A stretch of DNA of 64,000 nucleotides from Sphingobacterium cellulitidis (GCA_002245855.1 NOUX01000009.1:158087-222086), one strand, 5' to 3'. Counted from the first letter of the stretch, positions 8,203 to 17,463 are shown. Notes: generated by a model not told the origin, from the letters alone. Translations and numbers: made by a program.

Positions 8203-8326
8203 AACATCGAATCACAAATTATATGTGAGTTAAACGGTGAGTAGTTCTTTTTAAAGAAAGTCAACATATTGACATATAGATATTTGAGTGTGCGCAGATT
8301 CGTCCTGCCACCCCGACACAAAAAAG

Positions 8327-8848
8327 CTCGACTTTCGTCGGGCTTTTTTTGTGTCCGGGTGTGGCAGATTCGAACCGGGGTTCGATCCGAAGGAGCTTCA
8401 AGGTTTGCGTTTGGGGCTCGTGGGGCTGAAGCCAACTTTTCTCGCTGCGGGTAAGAGTTTGGGGTTCGCGGGGCGCAGCAAATCCTGCCACCCACTCTAG
8501 AATTTAGTAGAAAGTATTTAGTATTGAGACAACAGCCGCACAATAAAAAGCTCGACTTTCGTCGGGCTTTTTCTGTGTCCGGGTGTGGCAGATTCGAACC
8601 GGGGTTCGATCCGAAGGAGCTTCAAGGTTTGCGTTTGGGGCTCGTGGGGCTGAAGCCAACTTTTCTCGCTGCGGGTAAGAGTTTGGGGTTCGCGGGGCGC
8701 AGCAAATCCTGCCACTCACTCTAGAATTTAGTAGAAAGTATTTAGTATTGAGACAACAGCCGCACAATAAAAAGCTCGACTTTCGTCGGGCTTTTTTTGT
8801 GTCCGGGTGTGGCATATTCGAACCGGGTATCGATCCGTAGGAGCTTCC
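8327..8848. repeat. 224-bp tandem repeat, two full copies and one partial
   Basis: Two nearly identical units (8327-8550, 8551-8774) and a diverging third (8775-~8848). Each begins with a hairpin built on CTCGACTTTCGTCGGGC inside A and T runs, which looks like a two-way terminator. Each full copy then has the palindrome TCGAACC-GG-GGTTCGA (8370-8385 and 8594-8609), which resembles tRNA T-loops on both strands. The units are clearly more GC-rich than the chromosome around them. Reading frames on the minus strand are identical between copies and resemble nothing functional, so I treat them as non-coding. Confidence 0.85.
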
Positions 8849-8995
8849 TCTTCCGATAACTGCAAATTAGTTTTGTGGGGCAGCTCTGAAAAGATAAGAG
8901 AACAACTATATTATTTTTTTAATGAATTCTCAAAAAGGTTTTATTTTAGCCTTATCAAAAAGGAGTCTTTTTTAAACCCCTTTTTGAACAAACCA

Positions 8996-9610
8996 ATGAT
9001 GGCTATTAATACAGAAATTTACTATAATCCAAATGTACCAGGATTACTTATTACAAGTAATATTGAAAAGTTTTATAAAAATATGGAACTAGGTATATTT
9101 CCTAAAACTATTTATGAAAAGGTACTAATTGAAAATATCGACCAATACCTAGTGAAATATATTGCTTTTAATGAAGTAGATAATGTTTATTTCCAGAAAA
9201 TAAAGGGAATAATTTCCAATTACAAGCTTGAGGTTATCGCTTTTCATGAAACAACCATAGATTTGTCAGATGTTAAATTCAATGTAGAGCACCTAATAAT
9301 TGGAGATAAATCTAAAATAGACCTTTCTTCAAAGAACTTTAATAATCTGAAAGAAATTACTTTTTTATCTCTAAAAACATTTAAAGGCAAGGTTTTAGAT
9401 GCTTTCGATACAGTTAAGAAGCTTGTATTATGGTATGAAAACAAGAAGTCAAATGAGATTCTTCTTCATTTTAATCATTTAAAAGATTTTCATATCTATA
9501 ATGGAAGTATTCAAGAATTGGATTTAACTAATAATGTAGAAATTGAGAGATTGGAGCTACATAGATGTTTGAAATTGGAGAAGGTGCTTTTAAAATCAGG
9601 TAACATTTAG
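8996..9610 (+). CDS. Leucine-rich-repeat-like orphan protein
   Basis: 204 residues from the ATG at 8996. An upstream in-frame start at 8807 would lie in the degenerate repeat copy and gives unnatural sequence, so I reject it. The second half has spaced hydrophobic LxxL segments (LKEITFLSLKTFKG, VKKLVLWYENKK, LKDFHIYNGSIQELDLT, IERLELHRCLKLEKVLL) like irregular leucine-rich repeats. There is no signal peptide. The chain stops shortly after a repeat, without an obvious cap, so it may be a truncated 5' piece of a longer gene. LRR proteins of this kind occur as immunity or binding proteins; the function here is unknown. Confidence 0.5.
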   Translation: MMAINTEIYYNPNVPGLLITSNIEKFYKNMELGIFPKTIYEKVLIENIDQYLVKYIAFNEVDNVYFQKIKGIISNYKLEVIAFHETTIDLSDVKFNVEHLIIGDKSKIDLSSKNFNNLKEITFLSLKTFKGKVLDAFDTVKKLVLWYENKKSNEILLHFNHLKDFHIYNGSIQELDLTNNVEIERLELHRCLKLEKVLLKSGNI

Positions 9611-9786
9611 GTCATGTTACTGTAGAAGCTTCTAAGAAGCTTGATACAAGTAATTTAGGAAGTTTTTGACCCATTATCCTAACCAAAATTAATCGACTCA
9701 AATTTTATTGATTAACAGAAGAAAACGTTTTATTATTCAGTTACTTATTTCTACTTTAGAACAACTGTTATATAAAAAACCAATTA

Positions 9787-11592
9787 ATGACATATTTCAA
9801 AAAGATGCTTTCCATTTTGGTTAGCATGACCCTTTCAGCTTATTGTTTTGGCCAAAACACATCCCCTCAAAATAAACTTAAAAACCTTGATTCTGTATTT
9901 AACAAGATACTTAAGGATTATCATGTATCGGGTTTTTCGGTGGCAGTGGTACATAAAGAAAGTGTCGTTTATTCGAAAGGATTTGGGTTTCGGGATTTGG
10001 AAAAAAAATTACCGGCTACTCCTCAGACTTTATATGCTATAGGATCTTCTACAAAAGCATTTACAGCAGCACTTTTGGGGAAATTGCTGGATAATGGCAG
10101 CTCATTGGATGACAAGGCTATTAAATATTTACCAAATCTTCAATTTAAAGATGGACGTGAATCTCAAGTAACCATTAGAGATTTGATGACTCACAGAACA
10201 GGATTAAGTAGATATGATTATTCATGGTATGTTTTTAATACGGATTCCAGAGATAGTCTCTTGCAACGTGTAAAATATATGGAGCCTACCGCTGACCTGA
10301 GAGCAAAGTGGCAATACAATAATTTTATGTACTTGGCACAGGGTATGGTTGCCGAACATATTACCAAAAAGAGCTGGGAGGAAAATATCAAGGAGCAGTT
10401 TCTTACTCCTTTGTCAATGAAACGGACAAATTTTGATGTAAAGGAAATGGCAAAAGATCCGGATGCATCCAAGGGATATACAGTAGATGATAAAAAGAAC
10501 ATCAAAGCAATTCCCTATTTTGATATTCAGGGTATGGGACCTGCGGGAAGTATCAATAGCAGTGTTATGGATATTTCACAATGGCTCAAATTATGGATTG
10601 CTGGTGGAAAACTTAAAGGGAAGGAAATTCTCCCAAGTAAATACATCGAACAAGCTGCAAGCTCGCAAATGGTTATATCAGGAGGGCTACCAGGTAAGTA
10701 CCCCGATATCTACGTGAGTAATTATGGATTAGGCTGGATGATAAGTTCCTATAGAGGTCATTACCAGGTAGAACATGGCGGAAATATTGATGGATTTTCT
10801 GCTAGTGTCAGCTTCTTTCCAAGTGATCAGTTAGGAATTGTAGTTCTTACCAATCAAAGTAGTTCCCAAGTACCTGATATCATACGTAATTTAATTGTAG
10901 ACCGTTGGTTAGGATTATCAACTATCAATTGGAATGAACGAAGTGTTACTCCAGAAAGTAAAGAGGATGAAAAGGAAGAAAAGGTCGATTTAGTCCGAGT
11001 TTTAAATACTAAACCATCACACATTAAAGCTGACTATACTGGAAAATTTAGTAACCCGGCTTATGGCTCCTTCCAAATAGCATTGAAAAACGACTCATTA
11101 AAAATAACATTAGGAAAGCAGCATGCTTTGCTGAGCCATTACCATTTTGATGTATTTGAATTGCGAGAAATTGATGAGAAAGGAAAAGTAGACACAGCGG
11201 AAAGCGTATCGAAAATTAATTTCCGTTCAAGTATGGATGGAAAAATTGAAAGCGCTGCGATCGATTTGGATGACCCTTCTGGAAATCCTGTGGAATTCAT
11301 AAAGGAAATTGTAGCTAAAGAAATCCCGAAAGACCTGTTTGAAGGTTACATAGGCAAATACAGTGTTGAAGGAATGATTGTGGTAGTGACAATAAAGGAA
11401 GGTGTTTTATTTGTAGATGTTCCTGGGCAGACTAATTATGAAACCATTGCTCAAGGCGACCATAATTTCAATTTAAAAGCCTTGAAAGGATATTCTATTC
11501 GCTTCGAATTTGATGATAATGTTAAAAAAGCTTCTGCGCTTTATTTTATTCAGCCCAATGGAACATTTAAAGTAAAGAGAGTGGATAAGTAA
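9787..11592 (+). CDS. Serine beta-lactamase/esterase-like hydrolase with C-terminal extension
   Basis: 601 residues with a signal peptide (MTYFKKMLSILVSMTLSAYCFGQ). The class C beta-lactamase/penicillin-binding fold has its three motifs: S87-x-x-K90 (GSSTKAF), Y177-x-N179 (YNN) and HGG at 330-332 (VEHGGNIDGF). S87 is the nucleophile. Residues ~400-600 form one or two beta-rich domains like the DUF3471 extension. Family members are periplasmic or surface peptidases and esterases acting on D-amino-acid peptides or similar compounds; most are not antibiotic lactamases. It stands alone, followed by a small secreted protein gene. The substrate cannot be told from sequence. Confidence 0.9.
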   Translation: MTYFKKMLSILVSMTLSAYCFGQNTSPQNKLKNLDSVFNKILKDYHVSGFSVAVVHKESVVYSKGFGFRDLEKKLPATPQTLYAIGSSTKAFTAALLGKLLDNGSSLDDKAIKYLPNLQFKDGRESQVTIRDLMTHRTGLSRYDYSWYVFNTDSRDSLLQRVKYMEPTADLRAKWQYNNFMYLAQGMVAEHITKKSWEENIKEQFLTPLSMKRTNFDVKEMAKDPDASKGYTVDDKKNIKAIPYFDIQGMGPAGSINSSVMDISQWLKLWIAGGKLKGKEILPSKYIEQAASSQMVISGGLPGKYPDIYVSNYGLGWMISSYRGHYQVEHGGNIDGFSASVSFFPSDQLGIVVLTNQSSSQVPDIIRNLIVDRWLGLSTINWNERSVTPESKEDEKEEKVDLVRVLNTKPSHIKADYTGKFSNPAYGSFQIALKNDSLKITLGKQHALLSHYHFDVFELREIDEKGKVDTAESVSKINFRSSMDGKIESAAIDLDDPSGNPVEFIKEIVAKEIPKDLFEGYIGKYSVEGMIVVVTIKEGVLFVDVPGQTNYETIAQGDHNFNLKALKGYSIRFEFDDNVKKASALYFIQPNGTFKVKRVDK

Positions 11593-11653
11593 GTCGTTGA
11601 AATACACCTATAAAGAATTATTCGTAGCTTAGGTTTGTTAAAATTAACCAATT

Positions 11654-12310
11654 ATGATTAAGACTATACTCTTTGGATTGTTCTTGATATTTGGACTGTA
11701 CAGTTATGGTCAAGTATCAACAAATCCAGAATTATCCTACCCAGAGGGTATTTATTCTACCAAAGAAGATTTCCTCAAAAAGACTCCCAATGATACAAAG
11801 GAGTTAATAGCTAAAGGTATACTTTGGGGATCTAAAGAAATCACAGATACAATTCCAAATCAATGTTTGTTTTTATACAAACACAATGGCAAGAAATTGA
11901 GGAAAACTTTCGCCGTATGTTATAAAGGCAATTTATATTTTCAAGCCTATTCCATTTTGACCAATAGAGAGAAAAAAGATAAGGCGCAAACAACAAATTT
12001 CCCCAATTCTTTTTGTCGAGTTCTTATTGCTGGAGATAACTTCTTATATACTGAACTTGAATTAGCTAACTCTTGGAAGCAAGGATTGGGCTATGGTTTG
12101 GGAGGAGTAGCGGGTGGCGCCATTGCCTCAGCGGCGATTAAATCAAAAGGAATAGTATGGGATGTGAAAAATCAAGAATTTAATATTTTCCGAAGCTGTA
12201 AAGATTTCAATAATTTCATCACAGCCCTTTACCCAGATGGCGTTCAGGAATGTAAAGACCAACAACCTGATCTTCTGAAAGTACGGGAAGCTATTGAAAT
12301 TATCAAATAA
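11654..12310 (+). CDS. Secreted hypothetical protein
   Basis: 218 residues with a clear signal peptide (MIKTILFGLFLIFGLYSYGQ). The mature start contains PEGIYSTKEDFLKKTPND, a pattern I associate with an uncharacterised Bacteroidota family (perhaps DUF6563). Near residues 145-165 there is a glycine/alanine-rich stretch, GLGYGLGGVAGGAIASAA, that may insert in a membrane. No catalytic motif is visible. It lies 61 bases after the serine hydrolase on the same strand, with TAGGTTTG at about 11630 as a possible own promoter. Confidence 0.75.
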   Translation: MIKTILFGLFLIFGLYSYGQVSTNPELSYPEGIYSTKEDFLKKTPNDTKELIAKGILWGSKEITDTIPNQCLFLYKHNGKKLRKTFAVCYKGNLYFQAYSILTNREKKDKAQTTNFPNSFCRVLIAGDNFLYTELELANSWKQGLGYGLGGVAGGAIASAAIKSKGIVWDVKNQEFNIFRSCKDFNNFITALYPDGVQECKDQQPDLLKVREAIEIIK

Positions 12311-12408
12311 ACGACGCTCAGAAGTTTTTCTACTTAGAGTAGAAATCTAAGAAGATTATTTTATTTTCTAGGTTTGTCAGGTTTTCATTTATTATTTTTA
12401 AAGGATAA

Positions 12409-13314
12409 ATGAACAGCAAAATGAGTAATAAAATCGCATTCCTTCTCACTTTTCTAATATCAATGAATCTGAGCAAATCTGTTGGTCAGGTTCAAGACAA
12501 ACCTTTGCAGATTGGCCTGATTGCCGATATTCAATATGCCGATAAAGAGGATGGAAAATCAAGGTTTTATAGATCGTCCATTCAAAAGCTCGAAGAGGCA
12601 GTTATATTCTTAAATCAGGAGTCTATTTTATTTAATGTGGTATTGGGAGACTTAGTGGATGAAGGGCCGAAAGATTTAGCGCCAATTCTCAGCCGTTTAA
12701 ATGAATTAAAGGCTCCCCATTTTAACCTTTTAGGGAATCATGATTATCCCAAAGAATATCAGGATAAGCTCTTTAAAACCTTTCAAATGGATAAAGATTA
12801 TTATTCATTAGTAAAGGAAGGCTGGAAGTTTATTTTTCTGAATACCAATGAACTCTCTTCTTATGCTGTAAAAAATGGCTCAAAATTAGAAAAAGAATAT
12901 ATTAAGTTGAAATCAGTTTTATCTACGGAAGGTCGCCAGAATGTGCAGGATTGGAATGGGGGTATTGGAAGCAAACAATTGCGTTGGTTGGAAAAGGAAT
13001 TGAATTCTGCAGATAAAAAAGGATTGAAAGTCATCGTTTTTTCTCATCATCCATTTCTTCCTGAGAATGGATTGGAAACCTTGAATAACAGAGTATTAAT
13101 CGACTTATTTGTCAAGCATAAAGCTGTCAAGGCGGTACTTTCCGCACATCATCATCCCGGAAATTTTGAAATGTTCAAATCTGTCCCCTTTATCACTTTA
13201 GAAGGGATGGTGGAAACTAAGAGCAATGCCTTTGGATATATGAGTTTATTCCCTAATAAATTAATCATTCATGGACAGGGCAGAATGACAACTAGAGAAG
13301 TAAGCTTGAGATAG
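12409..13314 (+). CDS. Metallophosphoesterase, ADPRibase-Mn-like
   Basis: 301 residues with an N-terminal signal sequence ending near VGQVQD. The calcineurin-type metal sites are all present: GLIADIQYADKEDG with Asp and Gln in place of the usual DxH, VLGDLVDEG (GDxxD), LLGNHDY (GNHD), FSHHPF and SAHHHPG. The DIQYAD...RFYRSS start is characteristic of Mn-dependent ADP-ribose/CDP-alcohol diphosphatases, which split ADP-ribose, CDP-choline and related compounds. The export signal would place the enzyme in the periplasm. A TAGGTTTG box lies about 35 bases upstream, and an intrinsic terminator follows. Confidence 0.88.
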   Translation: MNSKMSNKIAFLLTFLISMNLSKSVGQVQDKPLQIGLIADIQYADKEDGKSRFYRSSIQKLEEAVIFLNQESILFNVVLGDLVDEGPKDLAPILSRLNELKAPHFNLLGNHDYPKEYQDKLFKTFQMDKDYYSLVKEGWKFIFLNTNELSSYAVKNGSKLEKEYIKLKSVLSTEGRQNVQDWNGGIGSKQLRWLEKELNSADKKGLKVIVFSHHPFLPENGLETLNNRVLIDLFVKHKAVKAVLSAHHHPGNFEMFKSVPFITLEGMVETKSNAFGYMSLFPNKLIIHGQGRMTTREVSLR

Positions 13315-13324
13315 CTAGCCTGAT

Positions 13325-13372
13325 AAAAAAATACCTCAGAGATTTGAATCAAAATCCCTGAGGTATTTTTTT
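13325..13372. terminator. Bidirectional intrinsic terminator after the phosphoesterase gene
   Basis: A run of A plus TACCTCAG (13332-13339) pairs with CTGAGGTA (13358-13365) plus a run of T. The stem is about 15 bp including the A/T extension. Confidence 0.85.
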
Positions 13373-13499
13373 AAATTATGGATTATACCAGAATGATATT
13401 TCTCCCATATGTCTTTCTAATCCCCATTAACTCCCATCCTTTAATCTATTTTAAGGCATTTCACAAAGAACAAGTCAAAAATTAGCCTATATTTAAGAA

Positions 13500-13937
13500 G
13501 TGAAAAACACATTATTATTCTTAATAGCCTTCTTTTTATTCATGGCCTCAGCTTTTTTTCAAAGCTGTACTGAGTCCATCAAAGGTGAATTAATTGAAAA
13601 AAAATTAGTTTCCTATCAAGGTAGAGATACCGTGACTATAGATTTGATGCTCCACAAAAAGCGATTTGTTGGACAATATAAAGTAACTGGCCCTGGTGAT
13701 TATGTAGTGCTAGGGGAGGTGGAAGGCGAGATAAAAGCGGATACCTTGCTTGGAAGCCTAATCTATACCCCTTTTGGATGGCGTGATAAAAAACGTAAGG
13801 CCTTTGCTTTGCTAGCTACCGAGAACCAATATATCTCTGGTAAAGGCTCTGAATTGATCTATATGGGAATTCCTTATTTTGTTGCTAATACAATAACATT
13901 TGGTCCAGAGAAAGGAATCTATCAAGTGGTTGATTAA
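13500..13937 (+). CDS. Hypothetical lipoprotein
   Basis: 145 residues from a GTG start that gives a complete lipoprotein signal (MKNTLLFLIAFFLFMASAFFQSC) with the lipid-modified Cys at residue 23. An internal ATG would lose most of this signal. The mature part is a small beta-rich protein (GDYVVLGEVEGEIKADTLLGSLIYTPFG) resembling lipoproteins that measure the cost or energy of a modification, but I do not recognise a family. It is monocistronic. Confidence 0.7.
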   Translation: MKNTLLFLIAFFLFMASAFFQSCTESIKGELIEKKLVSYQGRDTVTIDLMLHKKRFVGQYKVTGPGDYVVLGEVEGEIKADTLLGSLIYTPFGWRDKKRKAFALLATENQYISGKGSELIYMGIPYFVANTITFGPEKGIYQVVD

Positions 13938-14092
13938 CTTTGGGTCATCCTAAAACTTTTCAAACAAATCCTGTAGTCTTTTATTTACCTATTTCTTAAT
14001 AATTTAATAATAGCTTAATCTGGTATCTATTGAATGATATCTTTACGGAATCATGAATTCATTTTTTAAAAATTGATTTTAATAGAATTTTA

Positions 14093-14740
14093 ATGGTTAA
14101 GAAAAGTGTATTAGAAAAGCTTCCTAATAAGGAATTGGAAAAATTTATCCTCCCGGATTCCAGAAAGGTTCCTGAAGCAATAAAGTTGGCATATGAAATC
14201 CTATTGGAAAGAGGACGCGAATTTTCCTATGAGGAAAAGGAAAGGGTAGAAGCTTTTATTGATGGGAAAGTTCATGAAGAAAGCGAAAAGGAGTTTAAGC
14301 AAATAAGGGTATTTGATAAGAAATTGACAGATAATGAACATGCTATCCCACTCTATACCAATTTTGCCATTTTTATGATCAGCTTACTTTTTGGAGTTAT
14401 GTTTGGATATATCCTAGCCATGATAAATTATATAATTCTAAAAAAATATGGATTGGCGTTTGTTTTATGCATTATTGGAATTGGACTTCTATTCCTATCC
14501 ATATTTGTAATTCAAAACTTCCTGCCTGAAGCTCAATTTTATGATACTTTTGAAAGTTGGTTGTTTGCTACCGTATTAGCAGGGGTTGGATTATTGATCA
14601 TTCATCTTTTCAATCAGAATTTTATTTCAAAGCAAATGTCCTATAGGTCGAGGTCAATTACAATTCCTTTGATCTTCATTATCATATTTCAGATAGTACG
14701 TTTCATTTATGTTGAAAATATACTTAATGACGGCTTTTAA
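14093..14740 (+). CDS. Hypothetical four-helix membrane protein
   Basis: 215 residues. The first ~85 are charged and helical (SYEEKERVEAFIDGKVHEES), probably cytoplasmic. Four membrane segments follow, near residues 87-110, 118-142, 155-175 and 190-205. No domain is recognised. It converges with the tryptophanase gene across a shared terminator. Confidence 0.7.
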   Translation: MVKKSVLEKLPNKELEKFILPDSRKVPEAIKLAYEILLERGREFSYEEKERVEAFIDGKVHEESEKEFKQIRVFDKKLTDNEHAIPLYTNFAIFMISLLFGVMFGYILAMINYIILKKYGLAFVLCIIGIGLLFLSIFVIQNFLPEAQFYDTFESWLFATVLAGVGLLIIHLFNQNFISKQMSYRSRSITIPLIFIIIFQIVRFIYVENILNDGF

Positions 14741-14749
14741 AAGTTAAAG

Positions 14750-14785
14750 ACTTGAGAGAGTAAATGGCTTTTATCTCTCTCAAGT
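14750..14785. terminator. Hairpin between convergent genes
   Basis: Perfect arms ACTTGAGAGAG (14750-14760) / CTCTCTCAAGT (14775-14785). There is no strict T run on either side, but it sits exactly between two converging genes. Confidence 0.6.
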
Positions 14786-14795
14786 CCAACCAGAT

Positions 14796-16172
14796 TTATT
14801 TTTTCTTTAAGAGAATAGTGAAGTGTCTCAATATTTCTGATTCCCACACAATTTCAAGACCTGATCTTATTTCTTCACGCCTGTCGAAAATATTCTTTAA
14901 GGCTGCTGCGACATAGTCCAGGTGCTTATAGCTGTAGGTCCTTCGTGGGATTGCCAATCGTAGTAACTCAAGCTTTGGAAAACGGTCTTCCCTTGTTTCT
15001 GGATCTCGATCTGCCAAAAGAGTACCTATTTCAACCCCTCGAACACCTGATTCCTTATATAATTCGATCGCCAGGGTCTGTGCTGGATACTCCTCACGAG
15101 GAACATGAGTCAGAAAATTTAAGGCATCCACAAAAACAGCATGCCCCCCAATTGGTTTCTGAATGGGAATTCCATATTCAATAAGTTTATTCCCCAGATA
15201 CTCCACTTGATCAATCCTAGCTTTTAAATAAGGTAATTCAGTAGATTCTAATAATCCTTGAGCCAAGGCTGCAAGATCCCGACCTGCTAATCCGCCATAG
15301 GTAATGAAACCCTCATAAATAATCCCCATGTTTCCACAGGCACGATAAAGCTGTTCATTACGCATCCCGAGGAGACCACCAATGTTTACTAAGCCATCCT
15401 TTTTTGCTGACATGGTAAATCCATCACCATATGAAAACATCTCCTTGACAATTTCTTTGATGCTTTTGTCTTGATATGCTGCTTCGCGCTCTTTTATGAA
15501 ATAAGCGTTTTCCGCAAACCGTGCCGCATCAAAAAATACCGGAATATCATATCGTTCTGATAATGCTTTTACATCCTTTATATTTTGCATTGAAACAGGC
15601 TGACCTCCCGAAGAATTACAGGTTACTGTAATCATACAAAAGGGAATATTTTCCTTTGGATGTGCCTTATACACCTCCTCCAATTTCCCTAAATCTATAT
15701 TTCCTTTAAAAGGATGAAGATTGTTGATGTCAAATGCCTCCTCGATTGTGCAATCTATGGCATGCGCTTTACGAAATTCAATATGACCCTTGGTTGTGTC
15801 AAAATGAGAATTTCCTGGTACCACATTATTCTCTTTTACTAAGATGCTGAAAAGCACATTCTCTGCTGCTCGACCTTGATGCGTTGGCAAGAAATAAGGA
15901 AAGCCTAAGGTATGACGAACAACTTCACGGAGTTTCAGATAGGATTGAGAGCCTGCATAACTTTCATCACCCATCATGATTTCGGCCCACTGTCGATCAG
16001 ACATGGCTCCAGTTCCTGAATCTGTTAATAAATCAATAAAAACACGGTCGCTGGCTAGGTTAAAAAGATTGTTGCCTTCCTCCTCAATCCACTTTTCACG
16101 CTGTTCTCGGCTAGACATAAAGATTTCTTCAACCATCTTTACTTTATAGGGCTCGGCCCATGGTAGTTCCAT
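14796..16172 (-). CDS. tnaA: Tryptophanase (PLP-dependent beta-eliminating lyase)
   Basis: 458 residues, full length for the family. The PLP-binding lysine lies in MSAKKDG (K257/K258). Other family signatures are SDRVFIDLLTDSGTGAMSD, THQGRAAENVLF, DAARFAENAYFIKERE and the C-terminal ILRHFTILLKKK. The enzyme splits tryptophan to indole, pyruvate and ammonia. The relative tyrosine phenol-lyase carries Arg in its VRSMERG motif; this protein has VRGVEIG, with Ile at that place, as in tryptophanase. SAKKD also agrees with tryptophanase rather than SGKKD. No TnaC-like leader peptide or tryptophan permease is seen nearby. Monocistronic, leftward. Confidence 0.9.
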   Translation of the reverse strand: MELPWAEPYKVKMVEEIFMSSREQREKWIEEEGNNLFNLASDRVFIDLLTDSGTGAMSDRQWAEIMMGDESYAGSQSYLKLREVVRHTLGFPYFLPTHQGRAAENVLFSILVKENNVVPGNSHFDTTKGHIEFRKAHAIDCTIEEAFDINNLHPFKGNIDLGKLEEVYKAHPKENIPFCMITVTCNSSGGQPVSMQNIKDVKALSERYDIPVFFDAARFAENAYFIKEREAAYQDKSIKEIVKEMFSYGDGFTMSAKKDGLVNIGGLLGMRNEQLYRACGNMGIIYEGFITYGGLAGRDLAALAQGLLESTELPYLKARIDQVEYLGNKLIEYGIPIQKPIGGHAVFVDALNFLTHVPREEYPAQTLAIELYKESGVRGVEIGTLLADRDPETREDRFPKLELLRLAIPRRTYSYKHLDYVAAALKNIFDRREEIRSGLEIVWESEILRHFTILLKKK

Positions 16173-16362
16173 AAAATTTATATTTGGTTCACTGTTGTTA
16201 AAGTTAAAAAATTAATCTAGGAAATCTATGATTGCTGCTTATCAGGAATGGAACATTTTTGTTATAAATAGATAAATATGAAGCTGATAGAAGAGATTAT
16301 TCTTGATTTTATATATTTTAGAATGTTTTTAGTCAAATAGACCATCACCTAAACTAATCAAT

Positions 16363-17451
16363 ATGAAATCAATTTTGTCAAGCATGTTTTTTATGATTCT
16401 TTCAATATCATTGATTGCCCAGGAACCTTTGAAATTGGCTGTTGCGGGATTGAGTCATGGCCATGTGGATTGGGTGTTTAATCGGAAGGACAAAAAGGAT
16501 ATGGTCCTGGTTGGAATTTATGAGCAAAATCCGGAATTGGTGGAAAGATACATCAAACGGTACCAATTGGATAAATCTTTGTTTTTTACCAATTTGGAAG
16601 AAATGCTGAAACAGGTTAAACCAGATGCGGTTTCAGCATTTGGAGCTATCTCAGAGCATATCGATGTCGTCCGAGCTTGTGCCCCAAGAAAAGTGCATGT
16701 CATGGTGGAAAAACCATTGGCAACGAATTTTGGCCATGCCAAAGAAATTGAACAACTTGCTAAGAAAAATAATATCCATGTGCTGACCAATTTTGAAACT
16801 TCTTGGTATGAAAGTAACCAAAGAATAAAAAGCTTATTGGAAGATGGAAAGTTGGGTGAAGTAAAAAAGGTAATGGTGAATGATGGCCATCAAGGTCCAA
16901 AAGAGATAGGGGTGAGCAAAGAGTTTTTTGAGATTTTGACAGACCCTGCAAAAAATGGAGCCGGTGCTTTGGTGGACTTTGGATGTTATGGAGCTAATTT
17001 GATGACCTGGTTGATGAATGGAGAAAAACCCTTGTCAGTTACTGCGGTGGTACAACAAAATAAACCTGAAATATATAAGGAAGTGGATGATGAAGCCACC
17101 ATTATTCTTCAATATCCGAATGCCCAATGTGTAATTCAGGGATCTTGGAATTGGACATTCTCTAGAAAGGATATGGAGGTATATGGCAATAAAGGCTACG
17201 CCATCGCAGTGGATGCAAAAACACTGAAAACGCGATTGCAAGAGAATCAACCTGAGGAAATAATAAAATTGGATAATCGTCCAGCTCCCTACAATGATCC
17301 TTTCTCGCTCTTAGCAGCAGTGGTCAATGGTTCAATTGTCCTGGATCCATTGGACCAGTATGGATTGAAGGTCAATGTGACAGCAGTCGAAATCCTCGAT
17401 GCAGCAATGAAGTCTACAAAAGAAAAAAGAACTATTCAACTCCTGGAGTAA
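16363..17451 (+). CDS. Secreted Gfo/Idh/MocA-family oxidoreductase
   Basis: 362 residues. A hydrophobic N-terminus (MKSILSSMFFMILSISLIAQ) looks like a signal peptide. The Rossmann part follows (KLAVAGLSHGHVDW), where the usual GxGxxG is replaced by AGLSHGH. The family motif EKPLA is present (VMVEKPLATNFG). The second half is the GFO_IDH_MocA C-terminal domain (GALVDFGCYGANLMTWL). Such enzymes oxidise or epimerise sugars with NAD(P). The export signal and altered nucleotide loop make its cofactor uncertain. No sugar genes flank it. Confidence 0.85.
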   Translation: MKSILSSMFFMILSISLIAQEPLKLAVAGLSHGHVDWVFNRKDKKDMVLVGIYEQNPELVERYIKRYQLDKSLFFTNLEEMLKQVKPDAVSAFGAISEHIDVVRACAPRKVHVMVEKPLATNFGHAKEIEQLAKKNNIHVLTNFETSWYESNQRIKSLLEDGKLGEVKKVMVNDGHQGPKEIGVSKEFFEILTDPAKNGAGALVDFGCYGANLMTWLMNGEKPLSVTAVVQQNKPEIYKEVDDEATIILQYPNAQCVIQGSWNWTFSRKDMEVYGNKGYAIAVDAKTLKTRLQENQPEEIIKLDNRPAPYNDPFSLLAAVVNGSIVLDPLDQYGLKVNVTAVEILDAAMKSTKEKRTIQLLE

Positions 17452-17463
17452 CCTAGTTAAGGA

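Larger units (their letters stand above)
7825..8320. other. Gene-free border between the mobile element and the repeat array
   Basis: No convincing protein gene. It holds two palindromes upstream of rteC (7923-7973), a hairpin GTGATTTTGA / TCAAAAATCAC around 8132-8160, a promoter-like pair at 8172-8201 and an inverted repeat TCACA / TGTGA at 8212-8228. The right end of the conjugative element probably lies in this stretch or at the repeat array. No attachment-site duplication can be tested because the left end is outside the window. Confidence 0.45.

Noticed and set aside
8370-8610. tRNA genes in the repeat array
   Set aside because: T-loop-like GTTCGA is present, but no acceptor, D-arm or anticodon stem can be formed around it.
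8193-8815. Several overlapping open frames in the repeat array, both strands
   Set aside because: They are identical in each 224-bp unit, cover terminator-like hairpins and T-loop-like palindromes, and have Arg/Pro-rich composition typical of translated non-coding GC-rich DNA.
14796-16172. Calling the gene tyrosine phenol-lyase
   Set aside because: The Arg that defines phenol-lyase specificity is Ile here, and the PLP loop is SAKKD rather than SGKKD.
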